Shown here piece after piece: positions 20,538 through 29,300 of a stretch of DNA of 64,000 nucleotides. Origin of the DNA: Jannaschia donghaensis (lineage in GTDB: Bacteria > Pseudomonadota > Alphaproteobacteria > Rhodobacterales > Rhodobacteraceae). The position numbers were made by a program, and so were the translations under genes. Where the stretch lies: assembly GCF_001403795.1 (NCBI RefSeq), contig NZ_CXSU01000012.1:706838-770837 (forward strand), read 5' to 3'. The notes under the pieces were generated by a model. That model was not told the origin of the DNA, made no database searches, and saw nothing but the letters and a program-made list of their open reading frames with translations. Each line of letters starts with the position of its first letter. Positions within the stretch are counted from its first letter, which is position 1.

Positions 20538-23309
20538 TCACTCGGGCGCGGGGCTTTCCCCGACTTCGTCGATCAGATCCTCGTCATCCTGACGGTCGGC
20601 CACGCGCGCGACGGTCACCACACGCTCATCGGCCCTTGTGTCGAACACTTTGACACCCCCGGCACTGCGCGACCGGAAGGAAATGCCGTCCACCGGACAG
20701 CGGATCGACTGACCCGTCGATGTGGCCAGCATGATCTGGTCGTCCATCTCCACCGGGAAAGATGCGGCAATCGGACCGCCGCGTGCGGCCTTGTCCTGCG
20801 CGCCGACCCCCATGCCGCCACGCCCGCGCACCGGGTAATCGTGGCTCGACGACAACTTGCCGGCCCCGCTTTCGGTGATCGTCAGGATCAGATCCTCGGC
20901 CGCCGACATCTCGGCGTAGCGTTCGGGGGAAATCGTGGCGTTGGCCGACCCTTCCTCGTCGTCCGGCAATTCCGCATCGTCCGCCAGGCCCGCAACCGCG
21001 CGTCGCTTCTTCAGATAGGCGGTCCGTTCGTCCGACGTGGCGTCGAAGTGGCGGATGACGGCCATGGACACGACGGCATCGTCCTCGCCCAACCGGATGC
21101 CGCGCACGCCCGTCGATGCGCGCGAATTGAACACCCGCACCGCCGTCGCAGGGAAGCGGATCGCGCGACCCGACCGGCTGATCAGCATCACATCGTCGTC
21201 GTTCGACGCGATCCGCGCATTGATCAGCTTCCAGCCCTCGGTCTCGCCCTCGAACTTCATGGCGATCTTGCCGTTGCGCATGACATTGGCGAAATCCGAC
21301 AGCTTGTTGCGCCGCACCGTGCCGTGATCGGTGCAGAACACGACCTGCAACTCGTCCCAATCGGCCTCGTCCCGGTCCACGGGCATGATCGCCGCGATGC
21401 CCGTGCCCGTGGGGATCGGCAGCAGGTTGACCAGCGCCTTGCCCTTGGCCGTGCGCCCGCCCTGCGGCAGACGCCAGGTCTTGAGCTTGTAGACCATCCC
21501 GTCTGTCGTAAAGAACAGCAACGGCGTATGCGTGTTGGCCACGAACAGGGTCGTGACGACATCTTCTTCCTTCGTCGCCATGCCGGCGGTGCCCTTGCCG
21601 CCCCGCTTCTGCGCGCGGAAGTCGACCAGCGGCGTGCGCTTTGCATAGCCCGAGGAGGTGATGGTCACGACCATGTCTTCGCGCTCGATCAGATCCTCGT
21701 CATCCATGTCGCCGGACCAATCGGTGATCTCGGTACGACGGGGGACGGAGAATTGCTCGCGCACTTCGATCAACTCGTTGGAGATGATCTCAAGGATACG
21801 GGCGCGGCTTCCCAGGATCTCCAGGTATTCCTTGATCTTGCCCGCCAGCTCTTCCAACTCATCGGTGACTTCTTTCACCCCGATCTGGGTCAGGCGTTGC
21901 AGCCGCAACTCCAGAATGGCGCGCGCCTGCGTCTCCGACAGGTTGTAGGTGCCGTCGTCGTTCATCGTATGCGTCGGATCGTCGATCAGGCGAATGAACG
22001 GCGCGATCTCCTCGGCGGGCCAGCGGCGGGTCATCAGTTTGGCGCGCGCTTCGGCGGCATCGGCCGACGCACGGATGGTCTTGACGACTTCGTCCACGTT
22101 GCTGACGGCCACGGCCAGACCGCACAGGATATGGCTGCGTTCGCGCGCTCGGCGCAGCTCGTATGCCGTGCGCCGCGCGATGACGTCCTCGCGGAAAGCC
22201 AGGAACGACGTCAGGAACCGGCGCAGCGTCAGTTGTTCCGGGCGCCCGCCGTTCAGGGCAAGCATGTTGCAGGCAAACGACGTCTGCATCGGCGTAAATC
22301 GGAACAGCTGGTTCAGAACCACCTCGGCGGTCGCATCGCGCTTGAGTTCCACCACGACCCGCACGCCGATCCGGTCGGATTCGTCCTGCACGTGGGCGAT
22401 GCCCTCGATCCGCTTTTCCTTGGCCGCTTCGGCGATCTTCTCGATCATCGTGGCCTTGTTTACCTGATACGGAATCTCGTCCAGCACGATGGCAAAGCGA
22501 TCCTTGCGGATCTCCTCGACCCGCGTCTTGGCGCGCATCACGACGCTGCCGCGCCCCTCCAGATACGCTTTGCGGATGCCCGTGCGGCCCAGAATGATGC
22601 CGCCCGTCGGAAAATCGGGGCCGGGCACGTATTCGATCAGTTCTTCGGACGTCAGGTCCGGGTTCTCGATCAGGGCCAGGCAGGCGTCGATGATCTCGCC
22701 CAGGTTATGGGGCGGAATGTTCGTCGCCATGCCGACCGCGATGCCGCCCGCGCCGTTGACCAGCATGTTGGGGAACCGCGCCGGCAGGACCGATGGCTCG
22801 GTGTCCTTGCCGTCATAGTTCGGCACCATGTCGACGGTGTCCTTCTCGATATCCGCCAGCAGGAAGGCCGCCGGCTTGTCCATCCGCACTTCGGTGTAGC
22901 GCATGGCGGCGGCATTATCGCCGTCCATCGATCCGAAATTGCCCTGACCATCCAGCAATGGAAGCGACATCGAAAAATGCTGCGCCATCCGCACCAGCGC
23001 TTCGTAGATCGCGGAATCGCCGTGCGGGTGATATTTGCCCATCACATCGCCGACGGCGCGAGCCGATTTGCGGTACGATTTGTCGTGCGTGTTGTTCGCT
23101 TCATGCATCGCATAGAGGATGCGCCGGTGGACGGGCTTCAACCCGTCGCGCAGGTCCGGAATGGCGCGCGAAATGATGACCGACATCGCATAGTCGAGGA
23201 ACGAGGTGCGCATCTCGTCGATGATGCTGACCTGAGGGCCCGCGTGGGCCATCACCTCGCGCTTGGGCTTTTCGTCTTCGTTCTCAGGGTTTTGCGGGTC
23301 GTCGTTCAT
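20538..23309 (-). CDS. gyrA: DNA gyrase subunit A
   Basis: 923 residues. [20 protein letters not shown] opens the breakage-reunion domain; [17 protein letters not shown] is the quinolone-resistance region; AMRYTEVRM contains the catalytic Tyr. The C-terminal beta-pinwheel domain repeats begin near [20 protein letters not shown], and the GyrA-box sequence RAQKRGGKG is present, separating it from ParC. The position of E. coli Asp87 is Glu here. ATG 23309 is preceded by a purine-rich site. No neighbour is functionally related. Confidence 0.97.
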   Translation of the reverse strand: MNDDPQNPENEDEKPKREVMAHAGPQVSIIDEMRTSFLDYAMSVIISRAIPDLRDGLKPVHRRILYAMHEANNTHDKSYRKSARAVGDVMGKYHPHGDSAIYEALVRMAQHFSMSLPLLDGQGNFGSMDGDNAAAMRYTEVRMDKPAAFLLADIEKDTVDMVPNYDGKDTEPSVLPARFPNMLVNGAGGIAVGMATNIPPHNLGEIIDACLALIENPDLTSEELIEYVPGPDFPTGGIILGRTGIRKAYLEGRGSVVMRAKTRVEEIRKDRFAIVLDEIPYQVNKATMIEKIAEAAKEKRIEGIAHVQDESDRIGVRVVVELKRDATAEVVLNQLFRFTPMQTSFACNMLALNGGRPEQLTLRRFLTSFLAFREDVIARRTAYELRRARERSHILCGLAVAVSNVDEVVKTIRASADAAEARAKLMTRRWPAEEIAPFIRLIDDPTHTMNDDGTYNLSETQARAILELRLQRLTQIGVKEVTDELEELAGKIKEYLEILGSRARILEIISNELIEVREQFSVPRRTEITDWSGDMDDEDLIEREDMVVTITSSGYAKRTPLVDFRAQKRGGKGTAGMATKEEDVVTTLFVANTHTPLLFFTTDGMVYKLKTWRLPQGGRTAKGKALVNLLPIPTGTGIAAIMPVDRDEADWDELQVVFCTDHGTVRRNKLSDFANVMRNGKIAMKFEGETEGWKLINARIASNDDDVMLISRSGRAIRFPATAVRVFNSRASTGVRGIRLGEDDAVVSMAVIRHFDATSDERTAYLKKRRAVAGLADDAELPDDEEGSANATISPERYAEMSAAEDLILTITESGAGKLSSSHDYPVRGRGGMGVGAQDKAARGGPIAASFPVEMDDQIMLATSTGQSIRCPVDGISFRSRSAGGVKVFDTRADERVVTVARVADRQDDEDLIDEVGESPAPE

Positions 23310-23469
23310 GCGATTCTGCGCCTCTTGCGGGGACTACATCTGGTTGTCGGGAACGCTATCATCCCCTGCATATGGGCTCAACGCCGGATATCCCTTCGGA
23401 CGGGACGCAGGGTCGATCCGTTCATATTATTTTAACACTAAGCCATTGGTTTCGCTGCGAAACCGGTCG

Positions 23470-23925
23470 TCAATCGCGCGCCGCGGCCCAGAACCAGAGT
23501 GCGGCCAGCCCCAGCGACAGCACCCCGTTCCAACCGGCCATGGTCAGCCCAAGCTGCCAGACGATGTCGTCGCACATGACGATCGTGTCCGTCACCTCGG
23601 TCGACAAAAGGTCCGTTCCCGAAAGCGACGACAGCCCGTCGCCCCCACCGGTGCAACTGCCGGGACCGGGCCACCAACCCTGTTCGACGCCCGCGTGGAA
23701 AAAGCCGATGCCGCTTGTCACCACGGCGGCCACGCCGGCCAGTGCGGCCATCGCGCGGGGCATCACGCCAGACAGGGCCAGAATCCCGAACAGGATCGCG
23801 GCCGCATGGGGCCAGCGTTGCCAAAGGCACATCGCACAGGGTGCGTAGCCGGCGAGTTGGAACAGGAACGCGCCACCCAGAAGGCCGACGTGTCCAGCGG
23901 TGGCAAGGGCGATCAGGCGTGTCAC
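23470..23925 (-). CDS. DsbB-family disulfide bond formation protein
   Basis: Inner-membrane quinone reductase that reoxidises a periplasmic thiol oxidase, 151 residues with four predicted helices. The first periplasmic redox pair is CAMC in AGYAPCAMCLWQRWPH; the second loop has GSCTGGG and TIVMCDDIVW. The GTG start at 23925 overlaps the stop of the VTT gene (GTGA). No dsbA lies in the window. Confidence 0.85.
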   Translation of the reverse strand: MTRLIALATAGHVGLLGGAFLFQLAGYAPCAMCLWQRWPHAAAILFGILALSGVMPRAMAALAGVAAVVTSGIGFFHAGVEQGWWPGPGSCTGGGDGLSSLSGTDLLSTEVTDTIVMCDDIVWQLGLTMAGWNGVLSLGLAALWFWAAARD

Positions 23926-24500
23926 AGATACCTCAGAAGAACGAAGGCCCCGATCAGGACCACGAAGAACAACGTGAACATCAGGCCCAGACGCTTTTCG
24001 ATGAAATCGCGGATCGGCAGGCCGAATTTCCACAAAAGACCGGCCACGATGAAGAACCGCAATCCCCGGGCCACGATGCTGGACAAGATGAAGACCGGCA
24101 GCGACAGCTGCGTCGCGCCCGACAGGATGGTGATGACCTTGTACGGGAAAGGCGTGACCCCCGCGATCAGTACGGCCCATGCCCCCCAGTCGTTATAGCG
24201 GGTGCGGAAATCTTCGAAGCTGTCGGCCTTGCCCAGCGCGGTCAGGATCGGTTCGCCGATCGTCTCGAACGCGAAGAACCCGATGGCGTAGCCGGCCATG
24301 CCGCCCGCGACGCTGGCGATCGTGCAAACCCCGGCGATCAGCCAGGCGCGCGACGGGGCCGCCAGGATCATCGGGATAAGCAGGATGTCGGGGGGGATCG
24401 GAAAGACCGAACTCTCGACGAAACTGACGAAGGCCAGGACCCAGAGGGCGCGGGGGTGGGCGGCCCAGGACAGGGTCCAGTCGTAGAGGCTTCGGATCAT
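23922..24500 (-). CDS. VTT-domain (DedA/YqaA-like) membrane protein
   Basis: 192 residues with about five hydrophobic segments. LAFVSFVESSVFPIPPDILL and GYAIGFFAFETIGEP, then AGVTPFPYKVITILSGATQL, are the VTT/SNARE-associated pattern with the re-entrant Pro. Family members are linked to membrane lipid scrambling and proton-dependent transport, but this subgroup has no set function. ATG 24500 is used; 24515 is an in-frame alternative. Co-transcribed with dsbB. Confidence 0.83.
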   Translation of the reverse strand: MIRSLYDWTLSWAAHPRALWVLAFVSFVESSVFPIPPDILLIPMILAAPSRAWLIAGVCTIASVAGGMAGYAIGFFAFETIGEPILTALGKADSFEDFRTRYNDWGAWAVLIAGVTPFPYKVITILSGATQLSLPVFILSSIVARGLRFFIVAGLLWKFGLPIRDFIEKRLGLMFTLFFVVLIGAFVLLRYL

Positions 24501-24566
24501 CCTTGCCGGTCCCACGGAACCGTCGCAGGGTCAAGCGCGATTGGTTGCAACGGCAGGGAGATGCAC

Positions 24567-25427
24567 ATGCGCTGGCAGGGACGACGCGGAAGTCGCAACA
24601 TCGAGGATCGTCGCGGCAGGCGCGGCAGCGGTGTGGGTGGCGGGGTCGGCGGCCTGGGCATCGGCGGTCTGCTTGTGGTGCTGGTCGTGGGCTGGGTCTT
24701 CGGGATCGACGTCTCGCCCCTGTTGTCGGGCGGCGGCGGTGGCGCGCCGGTCCAGCAGTCCCGCACGATCACGGCGCAGGAACAGCGGGAGGCGGAATTC
24801 GTCTCGGTCGTTCTGGCCGACACGGAGGAGGTCTGGTCAGGCGTGTTCCGCGATCAGGTCGGCAAAGCATATCGCGCGCCCACGCTGGTCCTGTTTTCCG
24901 GCGTCACCAGCAGTCCCTGCGGCGGCGCATCGGGTGCGACCGGACCGTTCTACTGCCCCTCTGATCGCAAGGCGTATCTGGACACCGCATTTTTCACCAC
25001 GTTGGAGGAGCGGCTGGGCGCGGGCGGTGATTTCGCCGCCGCCTATGTGGTCGCGCATGAAGTCGCCCACCACGTCCAGAACGAATTGGGCATCCTGGGA
25101 CAGGCCAATCAGATCCGCGCGCAGGCGTCGCAGGCGCAGTCGAACGCGATTTCAGTGCGCATCGAGCTTCAGGCCGATTGCTTTTCGGGCATCTGGGCGC
25201 GCGAGGCGCAGGAAAGGTTCGGCATTCTGGAGCGTGGCGATCTGGAGGAGGCGGTGAACGCCGCGCGGTCCATCGGGGATGACCGCCTGCAACGCAGCCA
25301 GGGTCGCGTGCCGATGCCACACACTTTTACCCACGGCACGTCGGAGCAGCGGGCGCGGTGGTTCGCGCGTGGATACGACACCGGTGCGGTCCAGAGCTGC
25401 GACACGTTTTCGGCGGAGCGCCTGTGA
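24567..25427 (+). CDS. neutral zinc metallopeptidase (YpfJ/KPN_02809 family)
   Basis: 286 residues. A basic Gly/Arg-rich N-terminus is followed by one transmembrane helix (GIGGLLVVLVVGWVFGI, about residues 31-47), then a periplasmic catalytic domain. YVVAHEVAHHVQNELG gives HExxH and ELQADCFSGIWA supplies the third zinc ligand Glu. FSGVTSSPCGGASG and FYCPSDRKAYLDTAFF are conserved. ATG 24567 is preferred to 24561 because the AGGGAG site then lies 6 bases away. Physiological substrate unknown. Confidence 0.88.
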   Translation: MRWQGRRGSRNIEDRRGRRGSGVGGGVGGLGIGGLLVVLVVGWVFGIDVSPLLSGGGGGAPVQQSRTITAQEQREAEFVSVVLADTEEVWSGVFRDQVGKAYRAPTLVLFSGVTSSPCGGASGATGPFYCPSDRKAYLDTAFFTTLEERLGAGGDFAAAYVVAHEVAHHVQNELGILGQANQIRAQASQAQSNAISVRIELQADCFSGIWAREAQERFGILERGDLEEAVNAARSIGDDRLQRSQGRVPMPHTFTHGTSEQRARWFARGYDTGAVQSCDTFSAERL

Positions 25428-25486
25428 CCGGCGATTGACGGCGGCGGGGCAGGGCGCTAGGCCCCCCGCACTACCACCCGAAGCGT

Positions 25487-25571
25487 GCCCGCGTGGCGGA
25501 ATCGGTAGACGCAGCGGATTCAAAATCCGCCGCCGCAAGGCTTGCCGGTTCGAGTCCGGCCGCGGGTACCA
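25487..25571 (+). tRNA. tRNA-Leu (anticodon CAA)
   Basis: 85 bases including an encoded CCA. The acceptor arm pairs 25487-25493 with 25561-25567 (first pair G-U). The anticodon stem GCGGA/TCCGC encloses loop TTCAAAA, giving anticodon CAA for the UUG codon. A long class II variable arm and the T-arm GCCGG-TTCGAGT-CCGGC are present. Discriminator A, as expected for tRNA-Leu. Confidence 0.96.
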
Positions 25572-25664
25572 TCGTCGGACAGCACATCGTGCTTAACAGC
25601 ACCCTCCCGACCCGGCACGATTCGGCGATATGGGGCGCGACAGGTTCCGTTTGATCAACGATCG

Positions 25665-25707
25665 ACCGAAAATGCGGCGTCGACTTTGGAAACAGAGCAT
25701 TTTCGGT
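25665..25707. repeat. 11-bp inverted repeat
   Basis: Perfect arms ACCGAAAATGC (25665-25675) and its complement (25697-25707) with a 21-base spacer. No T tract follows, so terminator function for the tRNA is doubtful. It could be a protein-binding site or the base of an RNA hairpin. Confidence 0.45.
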
Positions 25708-26068
25708 GTGCCGTAACGTCGCCTCATTTCGGCTCCGGATCGGCAACGAAACTTTGTTTCGTGGTCAAACGATGAGCGCGAAACGACGTCGAATGTCGAA
25801 TGATCCTTGATGTTTACGCAGGGTCATCGGAGGGCCACGCATCGCGGCCTATCACACACCCCGGATTGATTGGCGCGAGTTGGGAAACGATCTTACGCTT
25901 AAATTGTGTCAAAATTGGTAAACGTTCGCTTCAATCTGGCCTTAAACAAGGCGGCGCTGCCGTTTTCTGCCCCATTTCCCTTTCCCGCTTGGCTCAACTC
26001 GGCTAAATGTTGCTCAAGCCCGACTGGGGGGCGATGTCTGCAGGCCGTGGGGCGGCCGCACTTGTGAG

Positions 26069-26143
26069 CATCCGGATGGATGTCGCCTGCGATGTGCGGG
26101 CACCGCCGAATACCGGGCGGTGCACCGGTTTCTGCCGAAACCG
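26069..26143 (+). other. three consecutive hairpins in the putative RTX leader
   Basis: Hairpin 26069-26082 (CATCC-GGAT-GGATG), hairpin 26100-26123 (8-bp stem GCACCGCC/GGCGGTGC, 8-base loop) and hairpin 26126-26143 (7-bp stem CGGTTTC/GAAACCG, loop TGCC) follow one another within 75 bases, and no T tract is present. This density of perfect stems suggests a structured 5' untranslated region of the downstream transcript. It does not match a riboswitch class I can name. Confidence 0.4.
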
Positions 26144-26254
26144 CGCCATTGATCGGGTCTTCTATCCGAACCGCTTTGGTGCGTCCGTCATGGTCGACCC
26201 GCTATCGTCGTTGCCCCTCGTGCCTTTGTAAGTGGACCGAGTGGAGATGCCGTC

Positions 26255-26371
26255 ATGTTGACGTTGCCGATAGACCAGCGCCCGAACGGTGCCGTCACCG
26301 AGATTGCCTCGGTCCAAACGTATTTGAATCTCTACCGGATCGCCGCGCCGTGCGCGCGCCGCGCGGCTTAA
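26255..26371 (+). CDS. 38-residue leader ORF, translationally coupled to the RTX-Hint gene
   Basis: Short ORF with ATG 26255, GGAG 8-11 bases upstream, encoding MLTLPIDQRPNGAVTEIASV and ending with CARRAA. Its TAA stop is the first part of TAAGGAG, the strong Shine-Dalgarno of the next gene. A GC hairpin (26342-26367, 7-bp stem) covers its last codons just before that site, so ribosomes translating the ORF would open the structure. No family recognised. It could be a regulatory leader peptide or fortuitous. Confidence 0.5.
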   Translation: MLTLPIDQRPNGAVTEIASVQTYLNLYRIAAPCARRAA

Positions 26372-26383
26372 GGAGTCACTGCC

Positions 26384-29300
26384 ATGACGACGACCAATCA
26401 GACGCATATCGATTTCCAGGATCAATCTGCGGGAACGATCATCGACGGCCAGTATTCGGCGCAGGGTGTGACCATTTCCAGCGTGAACGCGGATTGGAGC
26501 GTGGATGCCCACAATCCACCGATGATCTTCGATACCGCGCATCCGACCGGTGGAGACGACGATCTGGCGACCGACAACCTGGGCAATGTCCTGATCCTAT
26601 CGGAAGACCGCGACAGCAGCGACCCGGATGATAATGCCCGCGGCGGCAAGTTCGTGTTCGAATTCGATGAAGAGGTCACAGTCGACTCGATCACGCTGCT
26701 CGACGTCGAGGAGGGGGCCACGATCAAGCTTTATGACGACGAGGGCTGCTTCATAAAGCAGATCCACGTCAAAACGGCGAACAACGGTCAGAAGGACGTC
26801 CACATCGGCGTCGAGGGCGCGAAGTACATGACCATCGATCTGAAGGGGTCGGGCGCGGTCGACAACCTGAAGTTCACGCCGCCGACCGCCCCCGATGGTG
26901 TGGTCAACGGCACCGACGACGGTGACCTGATCGACCTGAGCTATGTCGATGCGCAGGGCGACCGGATCGACGCCAACGATGCCCTGGGCGTCGAAGGCAC
27001 GACCGGTGACGAAGATCTGGTGCTGGCCGGCGACGGCGACGACACCGTTTATGCGGGCGTGGGCGACGACATCGTTCGCGGCGAAGGCGGAGACGACCGT
27101 TTGAGCGGCGGAACCGGCGACGACACCATCGAAGGCGGGACCGGCGACGATTCCATCTATGGCGGTGACGGCGACGATTCCATCAGCGGCGGCGACGGCA
27201 ATGACAACATCGAAGGCGCCGACGGGGCCGATAATATCGACGGCGGCGCGGGCGATGACCTGATCGTCGGCTATGATGCAACGTCGATCAACACCGGCGA
27301 CACGTCGGTCCACGAAGACGACGGGTCGGACGATACGCTGACGGGCGGGTTCGGCAACGACACCATCCTGGGCGGTGACGGCAACGATCTTATCCGCGGC
27401 GACGACGCTTTCGGCGGCTGCCCCCCGGCGGCCAGCGAATATTTCCAGACGTGGTCGCAGGACATCTCGAACGTGGTGTTTTATTTCGACACCGATGGCG
27501 ATGGCGCGTTCGACCTGCAGGTCAAGATCGACGATTTCCCCGACGACGGATCCGGGACGTTCATTTCCAACGATCTGGATGATTACTACGGGCAATTGTC
27601 GGCCTTTGCCGCCAGCGGCGGATCGGTGCCCGAAGGGGCCACGGTTCTGGGCGTTTCGATCAAGGGCGGCACGCAGCCGACGCAGTATTTTTCGGTCGAC
27701 GGCAATTCCAACGGCGAGCTGCCCGACGCCGGCCCGACCAACAACACCGGCCCCGGCAACGATGCGGAACTGAGCTACGGCGATTTCTTCGCCAGCTATG
27801 ATCCGACCGCCGGACATGGGTCCGGAACGATGACCTTCGATGACCTGCTTTTGGGCGGAGATGGCGACGACACCATTTTCGGCGACAAGGGTAATGACAC
27901 GATCGACGGCGGCGACGGTGCCGACCTGCTGTCGGGTGGGGACGGCGACGACATCATCACCGGTGGCAATGGTCAGGACACGATCGACGGGGGCGACGGC
28001 GACGATGTTCTGAGCGGCGGTCGCGACGACGATTCCATCCTGGGTGGCGACGGCGACGACACCCTGCGCGGGAACGGCGGCAACGATACGTTGGATGGTG
28101 GCGCGGGCGACGACTCGGTCTCCGGCTCCGCGAACGACGATTTGCTGTTGGGCGGTGACGGCGACGACGATGTCACCGGATCGGGCGGCAACGATACGTT
28201 GGATGGCGGCGCGGGCGACGACACCCTGCGCGGCGGCAAGGGTGATGATGTGGTCGAAGGCGGGTCGGGCAACGACGCGATTTCTGGCGGCGACGGGGCC
28301 GATACGCTGTCGGGGGGCGACGACCGCGACACGTTCACCAACGTCACCGCAGGCGATGTGATCGACGGCGGCGAAGGCGGCGACGACTTCGACACGCTGG
28401 ACCTGACGGGCGCCAATGCGGCCGTCGAGTTCGACTCCGACAACGCCGAGAACGGCACGATCTTCTTCCTCGACGATGCAGGGGACCGGACGGGCGAGAC
28501 CGCCACGTTCATCAACATTGAGAACGTCGTGGGTGCGGTGGATGAGATTCTGCCCGATGGCGTCGTCGATGGCGAGCAGACGGGCGAGGAGATGAGCCTC
28601 GGCTATGACGATGCCAATGCGCCGACCGACGGCGGTGGCGATCTGATCACCGACGATGGCGATGTCATTCGCGGCAATGGCGGCGACGACACGATCGACG
28701 GGGCCGGCGGTGACGACACGATCTTCGGTGGCACCGGCAACGACAGCGTCGATGGCAGCGACGGCGACGACATGGTGTTCGGTGACGACGGCGACGATAC
28801 GCTTAGCGGTGGAGACGGCGACGACACCGTTGACGGCGGTGCTGACGACGACAGCATCGATGGCGGTCTTGGTCGGGACTCCATCCTGGGTGGCGACGGC
28901 GATGACACCATCACGTCGGGACCGCGCGGTGCGTCCGATCTGGGCTATCCCGGCATCTTTGCGCCCGACGCCGACCCGGAAGATGATCGCGACTTCGTCG
29001 ACGGCGGGGCAGGTGACGACGTCATTTCCACCGGCGACGACCGCGATACGGTCATCGGCGGCACGGGCAACGACAGGATCGACGCCGGCAAGGATGCCGA
29101 TCTGGTGACGGGCGATGACGGCAACGATTTCATCGTCGGCGGCGAAGGTTCCGACACGATCGATGGCGGGACCGGAAACGACACCATCTATGGCGGCCTG
29201 GACCCGTCTTTCCCGGACGCGATCAACATCCCCGATGACACCGACCTGGTGCCCGACAACGGCCGCGACGTGATCGACGGTGGCGACGGCGACGACCTGA

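Larger units (their letters stand above)
25572..26254. other. about 680-base intergenic region without a supported gene
   Basis: Long gap between tRNA-Leu and the small leader ORF. The first part is markedly AT-richer than the genome around it (for example 25890-25940). It contains an 11-bp inverted repeat (25665-25707) and three consecutive RNA-like hairpins (26069-26143). Open frames such as 26007-26231 lack a ribosome-binding site and any protein-like pattern. It most likely holds the promoter and a structured 5' leader for the RTX-Hint gene. Confidence 0.55.

Noticed and set aside
19305..23435. Open frame of 1376 codons on the plus strand
   Set aside because: It is antisense to lysR and gyrA, with composition rich in Arg/His/Gln and no domain pattern. 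Long antisense frames are expected at this GC content.
25487..25571. Genomic island boundary at tRNA-Leu
   Set aside because: No integrase gene and no direct repeat of the tRNA 3' end were found in the following 6 kb.
26007..26231. 74-codon ORF in the leader of the RTX gene
   Set aside because: No ribosome-binding site and no protein-like pattern; it overlaps the RNA hairpins at 26069-26143.
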